Shown: positions 22,152-33,125, counted from the first letter of the stretch. The stretch is DNA of 64,000 nucleotides from Pollenia angustigena (GCA_930367215.1 OV884056.1:198317310-198381309); one strand, 5' to 3'. Numbers and translations are program-made. The notes: a model not told the origin generated them from the letters alone.

Positions 22152-23066
22152 TCGGGTGGTTTTTAAGAGCTATAGGAAAGTAAAAAAAATGCATAAAATT
22201 CAGAAAAATTCATGAAATCTTTATTTGAATTGGTAGTACCGTCCATATAATTTAATGTTTGAAGATTATTTCATGCAAATATTGACCGTGACTCCGCCTC
22301 AAATGGTCCATCCGCTTAGTCCAATTTTCGCATACTCTCTCCAACATTTCGGCCGGTATCGCCTGAATAAATGCTTCAATTTTGTCTTCCATTGCGTCAA
22401 TTGAAGCGCGCATGTGTGTATAGACATGAGTTTTAACATAGCCCTACAAAAAATAGTCTAAAGGAGTTAAATCGCACGATCTAGGCGGCCAATTGACCGG
22501 TCCCGAACGTGAAATAAAATGTTCACCGCACTCGCCTCTCAATAAGTCCATTGTTAAGCGTGCTGTGTGGCACCGTCTTGTTCAAACCACATGTCATGCA
22601 AGCTAAGCTCTTTCATTTTGAGCAAAAAAGTTGGATATCATCTCACGGTAGCGCTCACCATTCACAGTTACGTTACGATTCGCATCATCTTTGAAGAAGT
22701 ACGGTCCAATGATGCCACCAGCCCATAAATCGCACCAAACTGTGAGTTTTTCTGGATGCATTGGTAGCTCTTGCAATGCTTCTGGCTGATCTTCACTTCA
22801 AAATCGACAATTCTGCTTATTAACGTACCCATTGAACCCGATTAAACTGACCATAAAATGGAAGAAGCGCGCGATGAACTTTCTTAACAGAGCACGCATT
22901 TTGATAATAAAATTCAATAATTTGCAAGCGTTGTTCGGTTGTAAGACGATTCATGGTTAAATTATAGACCAAACTGAACATGTTTGACAGTAAAACAAAG
23001 CACGGAACGTGCTTCAGCTGTTTTAACCAGTGTTGCCAAAAAGATAATAGCTAAAAAATCACCCAT
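22152..23066 (-). mobile_element. DD41D mariner deletion derivative, nested copy
   Basis: TA-flanked (22150-22151, 23067-23068), with ends TCGGGTGGTTTTTAAG and, inverted, ATGGGTGATTTTTTAGC. It matches the + strand copy at 40613-41543 closely from end to end. At 915 bp it is shorter than full mariners of about 1.3 kb because of a shared internal deletion. The conserved start MNRLTTEQRLQIIEFYYQ is at about 22953. Confidence 0.85.
22255..22953 (-). pseudogene. DD41D mariner transposase with internal deletion
   Basis: On the minus strand the protein starts MNRLTTEQRLQIIEFYYQ (helix-turn-helix start) and runs to FYGQFNRVQWVR, where a stop follows. The next conserved block, NKQNCRF, is in another frame. 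Roughly the second helix-turn-helix, the linker and the first catalytic Asp are gone. Downstream come WCDLWAGGIIGPYFFKDDAN, a VNGERYREM block, the QQDGA Asp and the WPPRSCDL block. The copy at 40613 has the same deletion at the same place. Confidence 0.75.
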
Positions 23067-23084
23067 TATAATACCTCGGTGGCC

Positions 23085-23500
23085 TAAATCTATCCGATGA
23101 CCCATATTTTCAATGACTCTGCGACATTATTGAGGTCTAATGTCGTTAATGTGCCGGACTATCACATCCTTATGCTCTTGAATTTTTCTTAACTTATTAA
23201 CGTTCGCATTTTCTGTTAAATATCCCCAAAGAAAGAAGTCCAACGTCGTCAAACCAAATTATAGTGGCGGCCAATAAACATCGCCACGACGTTTTAAACA
23301 CGCCATTGAATTTCTCTCGCAAAAGAGTCATTGTGGCACCATCGTATTGGAACCACATATCGGCAATTTTGCTTGTTATCAAATCAACTTATGTTAACCA
23401 AAAATCACGAAGTGCACGAAATTCATTTTTAATTAACGCCCGTTTTCGTAAAAGGCTTCATCAATCTTAACCCGCTGCTGAGTTGTGTACCCCTCCATGA
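23085..23500 (-). pseudogene. Mariner transposase remnant of the outer element
   Basis: Pieces in changing frames read MITSKIADMWFQYDGAT (second Asp; usual QQD is QYD), LLREKFNGVFKTSW, LDFFLWGYLTENANVNKL and RVIENMGHR. This is the C-terminal half of a DD41D-like transposase. Frameshifts and a missing segment after DGAT make it non-functional. The family differs from the element nested within it. Confidence 0.65.
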
Positions 23501-23734
23501 CTGAATTTGTCAAGCACTGAAACAATGAAATGTCAAATTAAGTTGGGCAAAAAATGTGACGTTAACGTGTGACTCACAATAAACATCGTGCATTATAGTT
23601 GGACCACCATTTAAGTATACCTGATTGATAAACATTTGGAACTAGGACCGACATAAAATACAAAGAATAGCATGGGTTTTTTAATACGTAAATATCAACC
23701 TTAACGTGGCTGTGCTTTAAAGATATTTCCTTTT

Positions 23735-24075
23735 ATTTTCATTAAACCACGATGTCCATCTGTCCGTTAAAATGAGTTTTCCGAATCCCCTGGATATGGT
23801 TGGGACCAGGTAGTTATATAAAGGGTTTTTTAACTGCATGAGAACTTAAAATTATTGTATAGGACAGAAAGGTGCGTGTGGCACTTCCTATATAAAGACT
23901 TTATAGATTTTTATATATCTTTGGAGATCCAAAGTTTTCAAATGAAGTAAAAGAATCTTGGTTATCAATACAAAACACACGACAAAATTTGGGCCATATT
24001 GAAAAATTGGGAGTGGCACTTTCTTTATAAAGACTTTAAAGATTTATGTGTATATGGTTAGGCATGGTTACGGCA
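23735..24075 (+). mobile_element. H1 Helentron fragment
   Basis: ACGATGTCCATCTGTCCGTT, TTTTCCGAATCCCCTGGATA and GGGACCAGG correspond to the H1 segment near 1745-1805. Near 23955, CTTGGTTATCAATACAAAAC matches the 49095 copy. A TATAAAGACTTTA-containing block is directly repeated near 23890 and 24020. No 3' hairpin end. Confidence 0.55.
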
Positions 24076-24239
24076 ACTCAAATAATTGTTATTTTTATTA
24101 AATATCAACAATATTATAGTAACTGCAAACATTTCAATGTTAATCGCAATTATAAATTTCAGCATTGTTGACCGAAAAATAATAATTTATCAAAGAAGTA
24201 AATAATAATAACTTTGAAAACATATTATATTATTCATAA

Positions 24240-24691
24240 CCCAGTAAAAACTTTGCCTACAAAATAATGTGTTGAGTAATCAGAAAAAAATGAATTCACT
24301 GCTTACAATTCTACTGAAAGAACCACTGAATTTTACAAGGGATGTCCCAAAATGAACGCATTTTAAAGTAAGTCATTATTTTTTTACTTAAATACATCTA
24401 GAAAAAAGTAGTTATAGAAGTTGTTTTAAATGTAGTTATAGAAGAAACTTCGCTTACTTTTTCAACTCATTATTTTGTAGCTTTCTTCTGTTACTACATC
24501 TATAACAACTTCCATAACTACTTTTTTCTGGATATATGCAGGTAAAAAAAATAATGACTTACTTTTTAATGCGTTCATTTTGGGACTTCCCTTGTAAAAT
24601 TCATTGCTTTTTTTCAATAGAATTGTAAGTAGTGCTCTTATGTTTTTCTGATTACTCAACAAATTATTTTGTAGGCGAAGTTTTTACTGGG
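24240..24691. mobile_element. 452-bp long-arm palindrome (foldback element)
   Basis: The left half, from CCCAGTAAAAACTTTGCC, is mirrored almost base for base by the right half, which closes GGCGAAGTTTTTACTGGG. Arms are about 210 bp (24240-24455 against 24482-24691) around a short centre. I see no clear TSD. Either a foldback-type element or a MITE with very long TIRs. Confidence 0.8.
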
Positions 24692-24756
24692 CATTTCATG
24701 ATATTTAATAGCCATAACATGATGACTTTCTATACATGTACTCATAATATAAGTGC

Positions 24757-24901
24757 CCCGGTAGGCTAGCTAGTAGCGAGCTAGTCCATAAACCCCGGGG
24801 TTGTGGCTTTGATTCCCACCAGCGACTCTGGCTACTTTCCTGCAGACAAGCGTAGAGCTTCGCGCGGATTAGCATAGGGAATTAAATTAAAAAAAAAAAA
24901 T
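24757..24901 (+). repeat. tRNA-derived SINE with A-rich tail
   Basis: It starts GTGCCCCGGTAGGCTAGC, with an A-box-like stretch near 24764. CCCCGGGGTTGTGGCTTTGA then leads into a B-box-like GCTTTGATTCCCACC (24811-24825), two bases from the GGTTCGATTCC consensus. A non-tRNA body follows and an A12 tail ends near 24901. This order (Pol III boxes, body, A-rich tail) defines a SINE. Confidence 0.65.
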
Positions 24902-25163
24902 GTTTAAGAAGCAAACAAAATATCTTTACTCTTATAATATTTGATATCGCCATTTGTAAAATAATTTTGCATCAGTTGTCTCGTTTGTCTTCAATATGCC
25001 TATCGAATTATTTGTGAATTATTGAGTGGTTCAGTAATCAAGAAAAAAATTCAAATTAATAGAAAAAAAGTTTTAGGAAATTATAAAAATAAAGAAATTG
25101 TATTTATGACGAAAAAAATTTTCGGAATGAAACAATTTTTGTTTTCATTAAGTATGAGTTCAT
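24902..25163. other. AT-rich spacer
   Basis: No recognised feature in about 260 bases between the SINE and the next MITE. Confidence 0.5.
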
Positions 25164-25436
25164 ACGGCTCATGTCTTATTGACAAGATTTTTCCTTTTTC
25201 TTCTTTGAACATGAATTGGGGTTCAAATGATTCATGTCATGTTTGACGACATGTTTTTCATTTTGTATAGTCGTGCGTTTGCATGTGTGCTTTTTTGATA
25301 TTGAAAACAATAACAAAATTAAACAACGAATGAAAATGCAAAACGTAAAGACAGTACATGCATCTGTGTACTCGTTTTTTTCCCCTCGTCCCTCTAGCCT
25401 ATAAAGTAGCAATCATGTCAATAAGACATGAGCCGT
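25164..25436. mobile_element. 273-bp MITE, ACGGCTCATGTC ends
   Basis: A perfect inverted repeat of 21 bp starting ACGGCTCATGTCTTATTGAC (25164-25184) is mirrored at 25416-25436. The interior is AT-rich and non-coding. The TSD is not certain. Perfect TIRs suggest a fairly young insertion. Confidence 0.75.
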
Positions 25437-25490
25437 GTGCACACAGACTAACGGAATGGGAGTTTTCTGTATCTGAAAGGTCAATAAACT

Positions 25491-25534
25491 GAATCATTCC
25501 GAACGGAATTGTATTCTGTGACATGGTTGTATAT
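25491..25534. mobile_element. Single end of the CATGTCACAGA MITE family
   Basis: GAATCATTCCGAACGGAATT followed by GTATTCTGTGACATG corresponds to the right terminus of 16797-17032. No matching left end was found nearby. Confidence 0.55.
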
Positions 25535-25623
25535 TAAAAAGAAAAATTGTTAAGTGCCACAAAATAAAAAATCGATGCAAAAAAATGTTACCGTTTTTTT
25601 ATTGTTGTAAAAGTGGTGCTGTA

Positions 25624-25760
25624 TCATAATATGATTACTTCCAAACTTATTTTGATTAACATGGCAATAATATGATTACTTATTAGCTTATTATTATTAA
25701 CATGACAATAATATGATTACTTTTTAACTTCTTATGATTAACATGATAAGAATATAATTA
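25624..25760 (+). repeat. Tandem repeat, 41-bp unit, about 3.3 copies
   Basis: Units begin at 25624, 25665 and 25706, with a partial fourth from 25747. The core is AATAATATGATTACTT and each unit ends in ATTAACATG. Copies differ at several positions, so the array is not recent. Confidence 0.75.
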
Positions 25761-25864
25761 AGGGAAAGATATAATGATGTAATATTACGAATATATTTAG
25801 TAGTCATAATATGATTCAAGAATAATCGTATTATAGTGACTACAATCATGATTCTTATCACAAT

Positions 25865-26101
25865 ATGTTGCTCTTAGAATATTTTTCTTCGCGTGAAAGA
25901 TTCCAAATTAGATACAAGCATATTGGTTATCAATTCACAGCATCCGACACCATGTTGGCGAAATTGGAAAAGTGGGCGTGGCACCAATTTGATTTGTTTA
26001 TATCTGAAGAACGGTATTTATATTACGTTCTGTTTTTATCGCACCATGGTGAAGAGTATATAAGATTCGGCATGGCCGAACGAAGCACTCTTACTTGTTT
26101 T
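25865..26101 (+). mobile_element. H1 Helentron 3' part
   Basis: The segment contains ATTGGTTATCAATTCACAGC, GAAAAGTGGGCGTGGCAC, CGCACCATGGTGAAGAGTAT, the hairpin ATTCGGCATGGCCGAA and CACTCTTACTTGTTTTT. Same 3' end as 4557 and 49240. The short open frame across it looks incidental. Confidence 0.65.
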
Positions 26102-26329
26102 TAGTTCTAAGACGTCGAAAACAGAAAAATTACATTTAAGTACACATGTAACAAATTTACAAATTCATTTAAAAAGTTTTCGATTCGCAGACACACATGC
26201 ACAAAGTCAAACGCACAAGTCCCTGTTAACGGTTAAGTTAGATAAAAAAAAAATCAACCAATTGTAGTCGGGACTGTAAGAAAAGATAAACTCACTGTTT
26301 ATCGTTGGTTTTTTTGTTTAAGCTTTGAA
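26102..26329. other. Spacer before LINE
   Basis: AT-rich, with no recognised feature. The LINE homology starts abruptly at about 26330. Confidence 0.5.
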
Positions 26330-27708
26330 ATTGTAACAAGTGCTATTCCAAAAGTTTTCGAAAAAATTGTTACAGATTTTTTCTGTCATCAAGTAAAATC
26401 TACATTATCACCTTTTCAGCATGGCTTTCGTAAAGGTTGCTCAACAACTACTAACCTTTTCAATCTTACAACACATGTTACTCGAGGATTTGTTAAGGGA
26501 CAACAAACGGATGCGGTCTACACTGACTTCAGTAAAGCTTTTGATAAAGTCAATCATAACCTTCTTCTCTGTAAACTGGACTCACTTGGTCTAAATTCGA
26601 ACAGCCTTAATTGGATCAAAACATACCTGTGTGATCGAACACAGACTGTCCGATTTAAAAATAAATCTTCTAAGATCATACATGTTATTTCTGGAGTACC
26701 TCAAGGAAGCCATCTTGGACCTATTCTTTTTATCTTGTTTATTAATGATCTTCCAACAATAATAAAATACTGTAACATTTTATTGTACGCTGATGATGTC
26801 AAAATTTTCTTTAGCTATAAAAACCCATACGAACGATCTTGATAATTTTTATCAGTGGTGTAAAGCTAATCTTATGGATCTTAATCTAAAAAAGTGCAAA
26901 TATATGCGATTCTTTAGTAGGAACTGCGTTAATGTTCATTACGTTTTAGGAGAGCATAAACTGGATCTAGTTGATGTTTTTCTCGATCTTGGAGTTTTAC
27001 TCGATCCAAAACTGAGTTTTGTTCCACATATTCATATGACCGTCAATAAAGCCAGAGGTGTTCTTGCCTTTATCAAACGATGGGCAAAGGCGTTTACCGA
27101 TCCCGATATTACAAAACAGCTGTATACCTCACTTGTAAGACCGATCCTTGAATATGGATCCGTAATTTGGGACCCGCAATACAACGTACATAGTAACCAT
27201 ATCGAATCTGCTCAAAAACAATTTCTTCTATTTTGTCTGCGAGGTTTACAATGGAATCCGTCTATAAATCTACCATCATATCCAAGTAGACTTAGTATAA
27301 TTAAACTACCAACTTTAAAAAGCCGAAGAATTATGCTAAATGTATCCTTTATGTTAAATATAATTAATGGCGATATTTCATCAGAGTTTCTTTCGGAAAA
27401 TATTACTTTCAATGTCCCTCAAAGACCTACTCGTTACTTTTGCCCCATAGCATTACCATTTTTTCACAGCAATTACGCAAATGCTGATCCATGGCGGAGA
27501 GTTGGAAAAGATTTTAATGACTTGTATAAATTAATTGATTTCTCATTAACCTCTACAATTGTAAAACGAAACCTAATAATTTAATAATTTAATAATTTAA
27601 CACTTAAAACAAAAAACTGTATATTTCTTTATTATTCTACATATGTAATTTTTTTTTTTATGTCACATTGTATAGTCTGTAAGGATTTAATCCATAGACT
27701 TAATAAAT

Positions 27709-27735
<27 letters not shown>
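26330..27735 (+). mobile_element. 5'-truncated LINE with poly-A tail
   Basis: Reverse transcriptase homology begins in mid-domain near 26330, which is normal for a 5'-truncated non-LTR insertion. The frame ends at 27584. A 3' UTR of about 120 bp, an AATAAA signal near 27706 and about 26 A finish the copy at about 27735. Jockey/CR1-like by the style of its RT motifs. The flanking TSD could not be set. Confidence 0.8.
26342..27584 (+). pseudogene. LINE reverse transcriptase, C-terminal part, one frameshift
   Basis: From the truncated start one frame gives AIPKVFEKIV, QHGFRKGCSTTTNLF, the catalytic-Asp motif VYTDFSKAFDKVNHN, then SGVPQGSHLGPILFILFIND and the active-site box LLYADDVKIFFS. Just after it the frame closes, near 26840. 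The thumb and C-terminal region continue in the next frame up to a stop at 27584 (DNFYQWCKANLMDLNLKKCK, ITKQLYTSLVRPILEYGSV). The shift falls in an A/C-run near 26820-26830. The endonuclease domain and about half of the palm are missing. The copy is dead but only lightly mutated. Confidence 0.8.
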
Positions 27736-27741
<6 letters not shown>

Positions 27742-27744
27742 CTG

Positions 27745-28000
27745 GGGCTTATAATTCCTATACGCTTAAAAGTTTTATTTGGTTTAATATCTTTAGTTTT
27801 TCTAAAATCTTTGGATGAAGTTTCTTGACGATCTGGCCTAAGCAACCAGTGAAATGCGCACAGGAATAGCGTATCCCCTCAACAATAAATTTCACTTTAT
27901 CAAAAGTGTTAAATGGGAATTAAGCACATTTAAACGAAACCTTGTTAATTTAAATTAAATAAAGTTGGTTCCATTACAACTTGTTCAAGAATAATAGCAG
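27745..28000. repeat. Fragment related to the W3 element interior
   Basis: TTTCTAAAATCTTTGG, GATCTGGCC, CCAGTGAAATGCGCA and CCCTCAACAATAA follow the order seen at 11650-11750 in W3. The CACACAG end was not found. It starts just after the LINE's poly-A, so the LINE may have inserted next to it. Confidence 0.55.
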
Positions 28001-29432
28001 CATTTTTTTTTTATGAAAGAAATTATTGGAAATTGTTGTATTAGAAAAGAAAAATACATTATTTTTCGTTAATATTTCGCTTAAGTTTAGCGCTCCATAA
28101 CGAATTGATACTTAAATTTCTATTTCTGTTAATTTTTCGACTAAAAAACAAAAATATTTTCAAACCTGTTGTGTTATAATTTATATGACTGCTTTGTTTG
28201 TTATTTTCCTATTAAACATTTTTTTTCTCATTCATTTTTCACCATTCACAAAAGAAAATATTTTTCCAAGTGTCTTGTGTTTAACCATTTTCCAGCATGT
28301 AAGAAAAATATTGGGAAAAAAATCTAGTGGCTGACTGGGTGAGAGCAAATATGTTTCACACTTTTCGCAATATAAAACAACAACAAAAAAAAAAAATGAA
28401 AAAGTAATTTAAAAACACCAAAAAAATGTTACAATTTTTTTTTTCCTAAATCACAACAATTAGACGAATTAGGCCACACGCTGTTTATTTATCGCAACAT
28501 GGATGATTTTTTACATGAATTTGGTTTTATTATTATTATTATTTTTCTAAATATTTTCCATCAATACTCGAGAGATGGAGGAATTTCAATGAATGGATAA
28601 ATGAAAATCGAGTGGCGATGGTGTTAGTGCCGGCGTCGCTGGCTCTGACTGTTATGCCTGGGTAATTTCAACACTCTACAAAAGAAAATTTGTTGAAACT
28701 GCTGTTGTTGCTTTATTATGATGTTGATGGAGAAATAAAGTTTTAATATGAATATGAAAATGCTAATATTAGGAAGTTATAAATTTTTCACAAAACATTA
28801 TGAAAAATTGCAATCATAAATATTAATAATGAAAAATGAAAGCAAATTATTGCAAAATAAAATACAAAATCATGTGGCCAGCCAATCGCCGAACGGACGG
28901 ACGCAAAGAGAGACAAGCCAGTCAGAGTTAATCAAAATTTGTAATTTATCTAATGGAACAATTTTCATGGTTATTGTGTTAGATAAATGAGCTTAAAGTA
29001 GATGTGATTTTTTTATTCATTTTGATTGGGAGAAATTTTTGTATTTGCGAAAATTAAAATTCTTGGAAATTTCTATGGTTAAGGTAATGTTTATTGATTT
29101 TTTTTAGAGTTTCGTATAATTTGTATAATAATTTTATGGTATTAGAGTATAATTTATATGAAAGTAGAGTTTGTTGGTTAGTTTGGGGTAGGGGAGTTGG
29201 TCGGATATTCAACCGAGTTTATGTGCAGGCTCGCACAGTGGACACAACGCATCTACTAACACTCTGGAGAGCCAACCAACACACTAGTGACAACTTTAGT
29301 ACAAAAATGTCCCAACTATCCACTTAACCTTTCCTTAGGGTCTGGAGCTATTCGATCTCAATAATAACACGACATGACGCTCGAAGGACCTTCACCAATA
29401 GTTTCAAGCCAGAGCTTACCTTAATCTCTTAA
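28001..29432. other. AT-rich, apparently single-copy stretch
   Basis: About 1.4 kb with poly-A/T runs. A short GC-richer section near 28610-28660 includes GCCTGGGTAA, resembling one MITE end (compare 401). No coding frame of known family. The last 200 bp before the LINE (29200-29400) are also GC-richer and unexplained. Confidence 0.4.
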
Positions 29433-31979
29433 AGCGTAAAAAAGGGTATATCTTTTAGTGTCAAGTGTACATCTAGGGAGAACTGTGATTTTGAGGACAT
29501 CAATAATACTGAACCTTTAGATTTAACTGAGTATATATTTGTCGAGGTAAACAGTGAAGGTAGGAAGTTGCTTATAGGGAGTGTTTATAGACCCAATAAG
29601 AATCTTTGTACCAGGCGGTTTGTTCGGAACTTGGAAACGCAAACGGCTTTGTATGATGATGTTATTATAGCAGGAGATTTTAACTCAAACCTACTTGTAG
29701 ATAGTAGTTTTTCTGATGACTGTGCCTCGCTTGGTTTAACATCACCTAATACTTTGAATCCTACACACTTCACTGTAACTACTAATACACTTTTGGATTT
29801 TTTTCTCGTGAGTAATGAAACTAATATTCTGCTCTATGATCAATTATCTGCGTCATGTTTCTCTAAACACGACCTAATTTTTATGACTTATAATTTCCAA
29901 CTTGTAATACCAATTGAGAGAATTACTTTTCGAGATTTCAAGAATATTAATTTCAGATTACTCGGGGAAGAATTTCTTAAAATCAATTGGAATATTTTTT
30001 ATTCTTTATATTCGGTAGATGACCAACTCCTTTTTCTAGAACAAAACCTAAATTATCTGTTTGATCTAGCTGTACCAATAAGGACAAAAATTATTGGTAA
30101 TAAACAAAAACCCTGGATTTCTTCTGAAATTAAAGATTGTATGAATCAAAGAGATTTTGCGTATGCACGTTGGAAAAGATTTAAAACTACAACATTACAT
30201 GAGGATTATCTGACTGCTAAAAGAAAAACAAATAAAATGATTAAAAGGGCCAAATCTGTTTTTTATGCGGAAAAATTTTCTTCGGCCATTGGCTCCAAAA
30301 GAACATGGCAAACGATACGCGAAGTTGGTATCGGTAAATCTACGAACCCAGAACCATGTCCAATTGATGCCGATGCAATCAATAAGAAGTTTTTAAATAT
30401 CCCTATTGTGCAAGCAGATCAAAATTATTATACCAATAACCATTCGAATAACAATTCTAGCTCTTTTTTTTCTTTTGCTGCAGTAGACCAATGTGACGTT
30501 TTATCTAGCTTTTTGTCTATAAAATCCAACTCTATAGGAGTAGACGGGATTAATCCAAAGTTTCTAAAGATTCTTTTACCTCAAATTCTTCCTATTATTA
30601 CATTTTTCTTTAACAAAATATTAACCACAAGTTACTTTCCCTCGAACTGGAAAATAGCTAAAATAGTTCCAATACCCAAAACTGGTTCCGATTTTAGACC
30701 AATAGCCATTCTTCCATTTCTCTCCAAAGTATTTGAACGTATTATGCATAACCAAATGACTTGTTTTTTGGATAACAATAACTTACTAACAGATCGTCAA
30801 TCTGGGTTCAGAAAGAAAAACAGCTGCATAACGGCGTTAGTTGATGTTACGGAGGAGATAAGGGCGAAACTTGATGATGGCAAGACTACATTTTTAATAC
30901 TTTTGGACCATTCAAAAGCGTTTGATACTGTGGATCATAACATTCTCTGTTACAAACTTAAACATTTCTTTAATTTCTCTTCAACCGCTACTCAGCTATT
31001 GTCCACATACTTGGGTAACAGGTATCAGTATGTTGAAACTGGAATACGGAAATCCAGGGCACTGCCTGTAACAAGAGGGGTACCTCAGGGGTCCATTGTT
31101 GGGCCACTATTATTCTCACTGTATTCAAATGACCTCCCAGGCGTCCTAATGAATTGTAATGTAAGAATGTACGCGGATGACGTTCAACTTTATACCAGTT
31201 GTAATAATGCTTTAATCGACCAGTGTATTATATCTCTTAATCAACAACTTCATCGTATTTATACGTGGGCAACGGCAAATGGCTTGGAAATAAATCCAAA
31301 AAAATCTAAATGCATTGTTATTCAAAGGCGACTAAATAAACTTAATATTATACCTAATATATTTATAAATAATCAGCAGATTGAAATAGTAACATCTGCT
31401 AAGAATCTAGGAATATTTTTCAATGACACTCTTACGTGGTCGAACCACATTAACTATGCTTGTGGTCGCACCTTTTCAATGATTAGAACTCTTTGGCGGA
31501 CCCAGCATTGTACACCTTTAAGAATAAGAATGCTTCTTGCTAAAACTTATCTTATGCCATTGTTACTGTATGGCTGTGAGCTATTTGCTAAATCTGATAC
31601 GATTAGTAAGGCGAAATTGAACGTTGCGTTTAACAATATTGTACGGTACGTGTATGGACTTAAAAGGCGTTCTAGTGTTTCTTTGTTTTCATCTCGGCTT
31701 TATGGCCTTTCCTTAGAAAATTTGCTGAACATGAGAGTTTTAGTTTTTTTACATAAGATAATATTTACCCACAAACCTGAGCACTTGTACGGTAAACTTT
31801 GTATTTCTGACATTAGCAGGGGGAAAAGAATTAGATCGTTCGGGTATAAAAGTTTAATTTCTGAGTGGCATTTCTTCATATTCGCAGTATCTCTCTGGAA
31901 TTCTATACCATATAGCATTCAACTTTTAAGTAACGCACGAAAATTCAGGGAAAATATTTTTAAACTGTTTTCGGCATAG
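29433..31979 (+). CDS. LINE ORF2, partial endonuclease plus reverse transcriptase
   Basis: The frame is open for about 849 codons from the stop at 29430-29432 to 31979. No ATG marks a start because the 5' end is truncated; the first possible non-ATG start is a TTG at 29568. Domains in order: the C-terminal half of an apurinic-type endonuclease with IIAGDFNSN and, about 70 residues later, SKHDLIF; a linker with WRRFK-like basic residues; then the RT with FRPIAILPFLSKVFERIM, LLDHSKAFDTVDHN (first Asp), TRGVPQGSIVGPLLFSLYSN and the active-site MYADDVQLYT. After it come WATANGLEINPKKSK and a C-terminal domain with YGCELFAKS. There is no RNase H. In life it would nick target DNA and prime reverse transcription there. 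The lack of stops suggests a young insertion. Confidence 0.85.
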   Translation, partial: SVKKGISFSVKCTSRENCDFEDINNTEPLDLTEYIFVEVNSEGRKLLIGSVYRPNKNLCTRRFVRNLETQTALYDDVIIAGDFNSNLLVDSSFSDDCASLGLTSPNTLNPTHFTVTTNTLLDFFLVSNETNILLYDQLSASCFSKHDLIFMTYNFQLVIPIERITFRDFKNINFRLLGEEFLKINWNIFYSLYSVDDQLLFLEQNLNYLFDLAVPIRTKIIGNKQKPWISSEIKDCMNQRDFAYARWKRFKTTTLHEDYLTAKRKTNKMIKRAKSVFYAEKFSSAIGSKRTWQTIREVGIGKSTNPEPCPIDADAINKKFLNIPIVQADQNYYTNNHSNNNSSSFFSFAAVDQCDVLSSFLSIKSNSIGVDGINPKFLKILLPQILPIITFFFNKILTTSYFPSNWKIAKIVPIPKTGSDFRPIAILPFLSKVFERIMHNQMTCFLDNNNLLTDRQSGFRKKNSCITALVDVTEEIRAKLDDGKTTFLILLDHSKAFDTVDHNILCYKLKHFFNFSSTATQLLSTYLGNRYQYVETGIRKSRALPVTRGVPQGSIVGPLLFSLYSNDLPGVLMNCNVRMYADDVQLYTSCNNALIDQCIISLNQQLHRIYTWATANGLEINPKKSKCIVIQRRLNKLNIIPNIFINNQQIEIVTSAKNLGIFFNDTLTWSNHINYACGRTFSMIRTLWRTQHCTPLRIRMLLAKTYLMPLLLYGCELFAKSDTISKAKLNVAFNNIVRYVYGLKRRSSVSLFSSRLYGLSLENLLNMRVLVFLHKIIFTHKPEHLYGKLCISDISRGKRIRSFGYKSLISEWHFFIFAVSLWNSIPYSIQLLSNARKFRENIFKLFSA

Positions 31980-32287
31980 CACTTTGAAACATAATTACTT
32001 GAGATTAAAAAATATAAAATTATCTAAATTTTTGATTATTAAAATCTATTGTTTTATACTTTTTTAAATATTTAAATTAAATTATCTTAATTTTTTTTTT
32101 TCTTTATTGTTTAAATTAAATTGTTTTTTAATTACTTATATAAAAATTGTAGTTAGTTATTAAGTTATTAATTAATTAATGATTTAAAGTTTAACATATT
32201 CTCAGTTCCATACTGCAAAATAAGACTCTTAGTCTTGTGTATGGAGCAATTCAATTAATAAATAAATAAAATAAATAAATAAATAAA
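29433..32287 (+). mobile_element. LINE with open endonuclease/RT frame and (AATA)n tail
   Basis: The element keeps the C-terminal part of the endonuclease and the whole reverse transcriptase, a 3' UTR of about 280 bp and a tail of AATAAATAAATAAAATAAAT type at 32257-32287. It is 5'-truncated: the N-terminal catalytic part of the endonuclease and ORF1 are absent. The I/R1/Jockey-group assignment is unsettled. Confidence 0.8.
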
Positions 32288-32525
32288 GCTGGCTGGTGCC
32301 TGTGATACTAACGGATGGGTAATTTATTATTTTAAAGTTAAACACAATGTTATATTGATTACTAAAATTTGTGATTTTTTTACTCAATTAATGATTAGTT
32401 TTATATCTTATTCAATTACTTCAGTTGATTCAAACTAAATCAAAAAAAAAAAAAAAAATAATATTGTAATTGAATAGGGCAAACGTGTAATTGATTTGTT
32501 TGTAAGATTCTATTCTTTGTACAGC
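32288..32525. other. Spacer after LINE
   Basis: AT-rich, with a poly-A run near 32443. Nothing recognised. Confidence 0.45.
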
Positions 32526-33125
32526 AATGCGATGTCGGTCAAAAACACTTTCCAAGGACCGGCCCAAGGGGTATATACTGATGGTTCGTGGAAAGGAAGT
32601 GGATAGTTTCTTTTCGTCTGCCGGATGGGTGTAGTGTCCTGCAGGCGGAAATCTCGGCTTTAAGGCGGGCGGCTAACTGGCTGGAGTATTACTGATAGCA
32701 AGGCTGCCATTGCTTCCCTAGAGGAAGTCTTCACGACATCTAGGTTAACAGTAGAATGTCGGGTGTCTTTGAATAAGATTGCGAAGCATTCAAAGGTAAC
32801 GCTTATATGGACACCAGGGTACTTGTTATGCCCGGCCAATCAGATAGCAGATAAGCTGGCTAAACGAGGTGGTCGCATGGATGACACATTCATTGATCCA
32901 TTCGTTGGCCTTCAATGACTCACTGTAAGTCACTTATCAAGCTTATAGAATTGCGCAGATGGGGTGGACCTGTGAGTCCACCTGCTCTATATCCAGGACA
33001 CTATGGCCTAGATATGATGAATGAAACACTTGCTCTCTACTTAGGTTTAATAGGGACCAAATTAGAACAGTGGTATCAGTTGTAGCTGGGCACTGGCGCT
33101 GGGGACTCATGCCATGAGAATGAGT
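32526..33125 (+). pseudogene. LINE RNase H and C-terminal remnant
   Basis: Shifting frames give GVYTDGSW (first RNase H Asp), LQAEISAL (Glu), TDSKAAI (second Asp), then LIWTPGYLLCPANQIADKLA and, near the end, RTVVSVVAGHWRWG. The order is that of RNase H in LOA/I/R1-type LINEs followed by the conserved GH region. Several frameshifts and stops break it. GC content is higher than the neighbourhood. It is a different element from the RT-only LINE just upstream. Confidence 0.7.

Larger units (their letters stand above)
22010..23611 (-). mobile_element. DD41D mariner relic, split by a second mariner
   Basis: Termini AAGAGTGGTCCAAC and, inverted, AATGGTGGTCCAAC are flanked by TA (22008-22009, 23612-23613). 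A different mariner sits inside at 22152-23066, so the original was about 0.69 kb, itself a deletion derivative. Transposase remnants are on the minus strand between 23085 and 23500. Confidence 0.8.
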
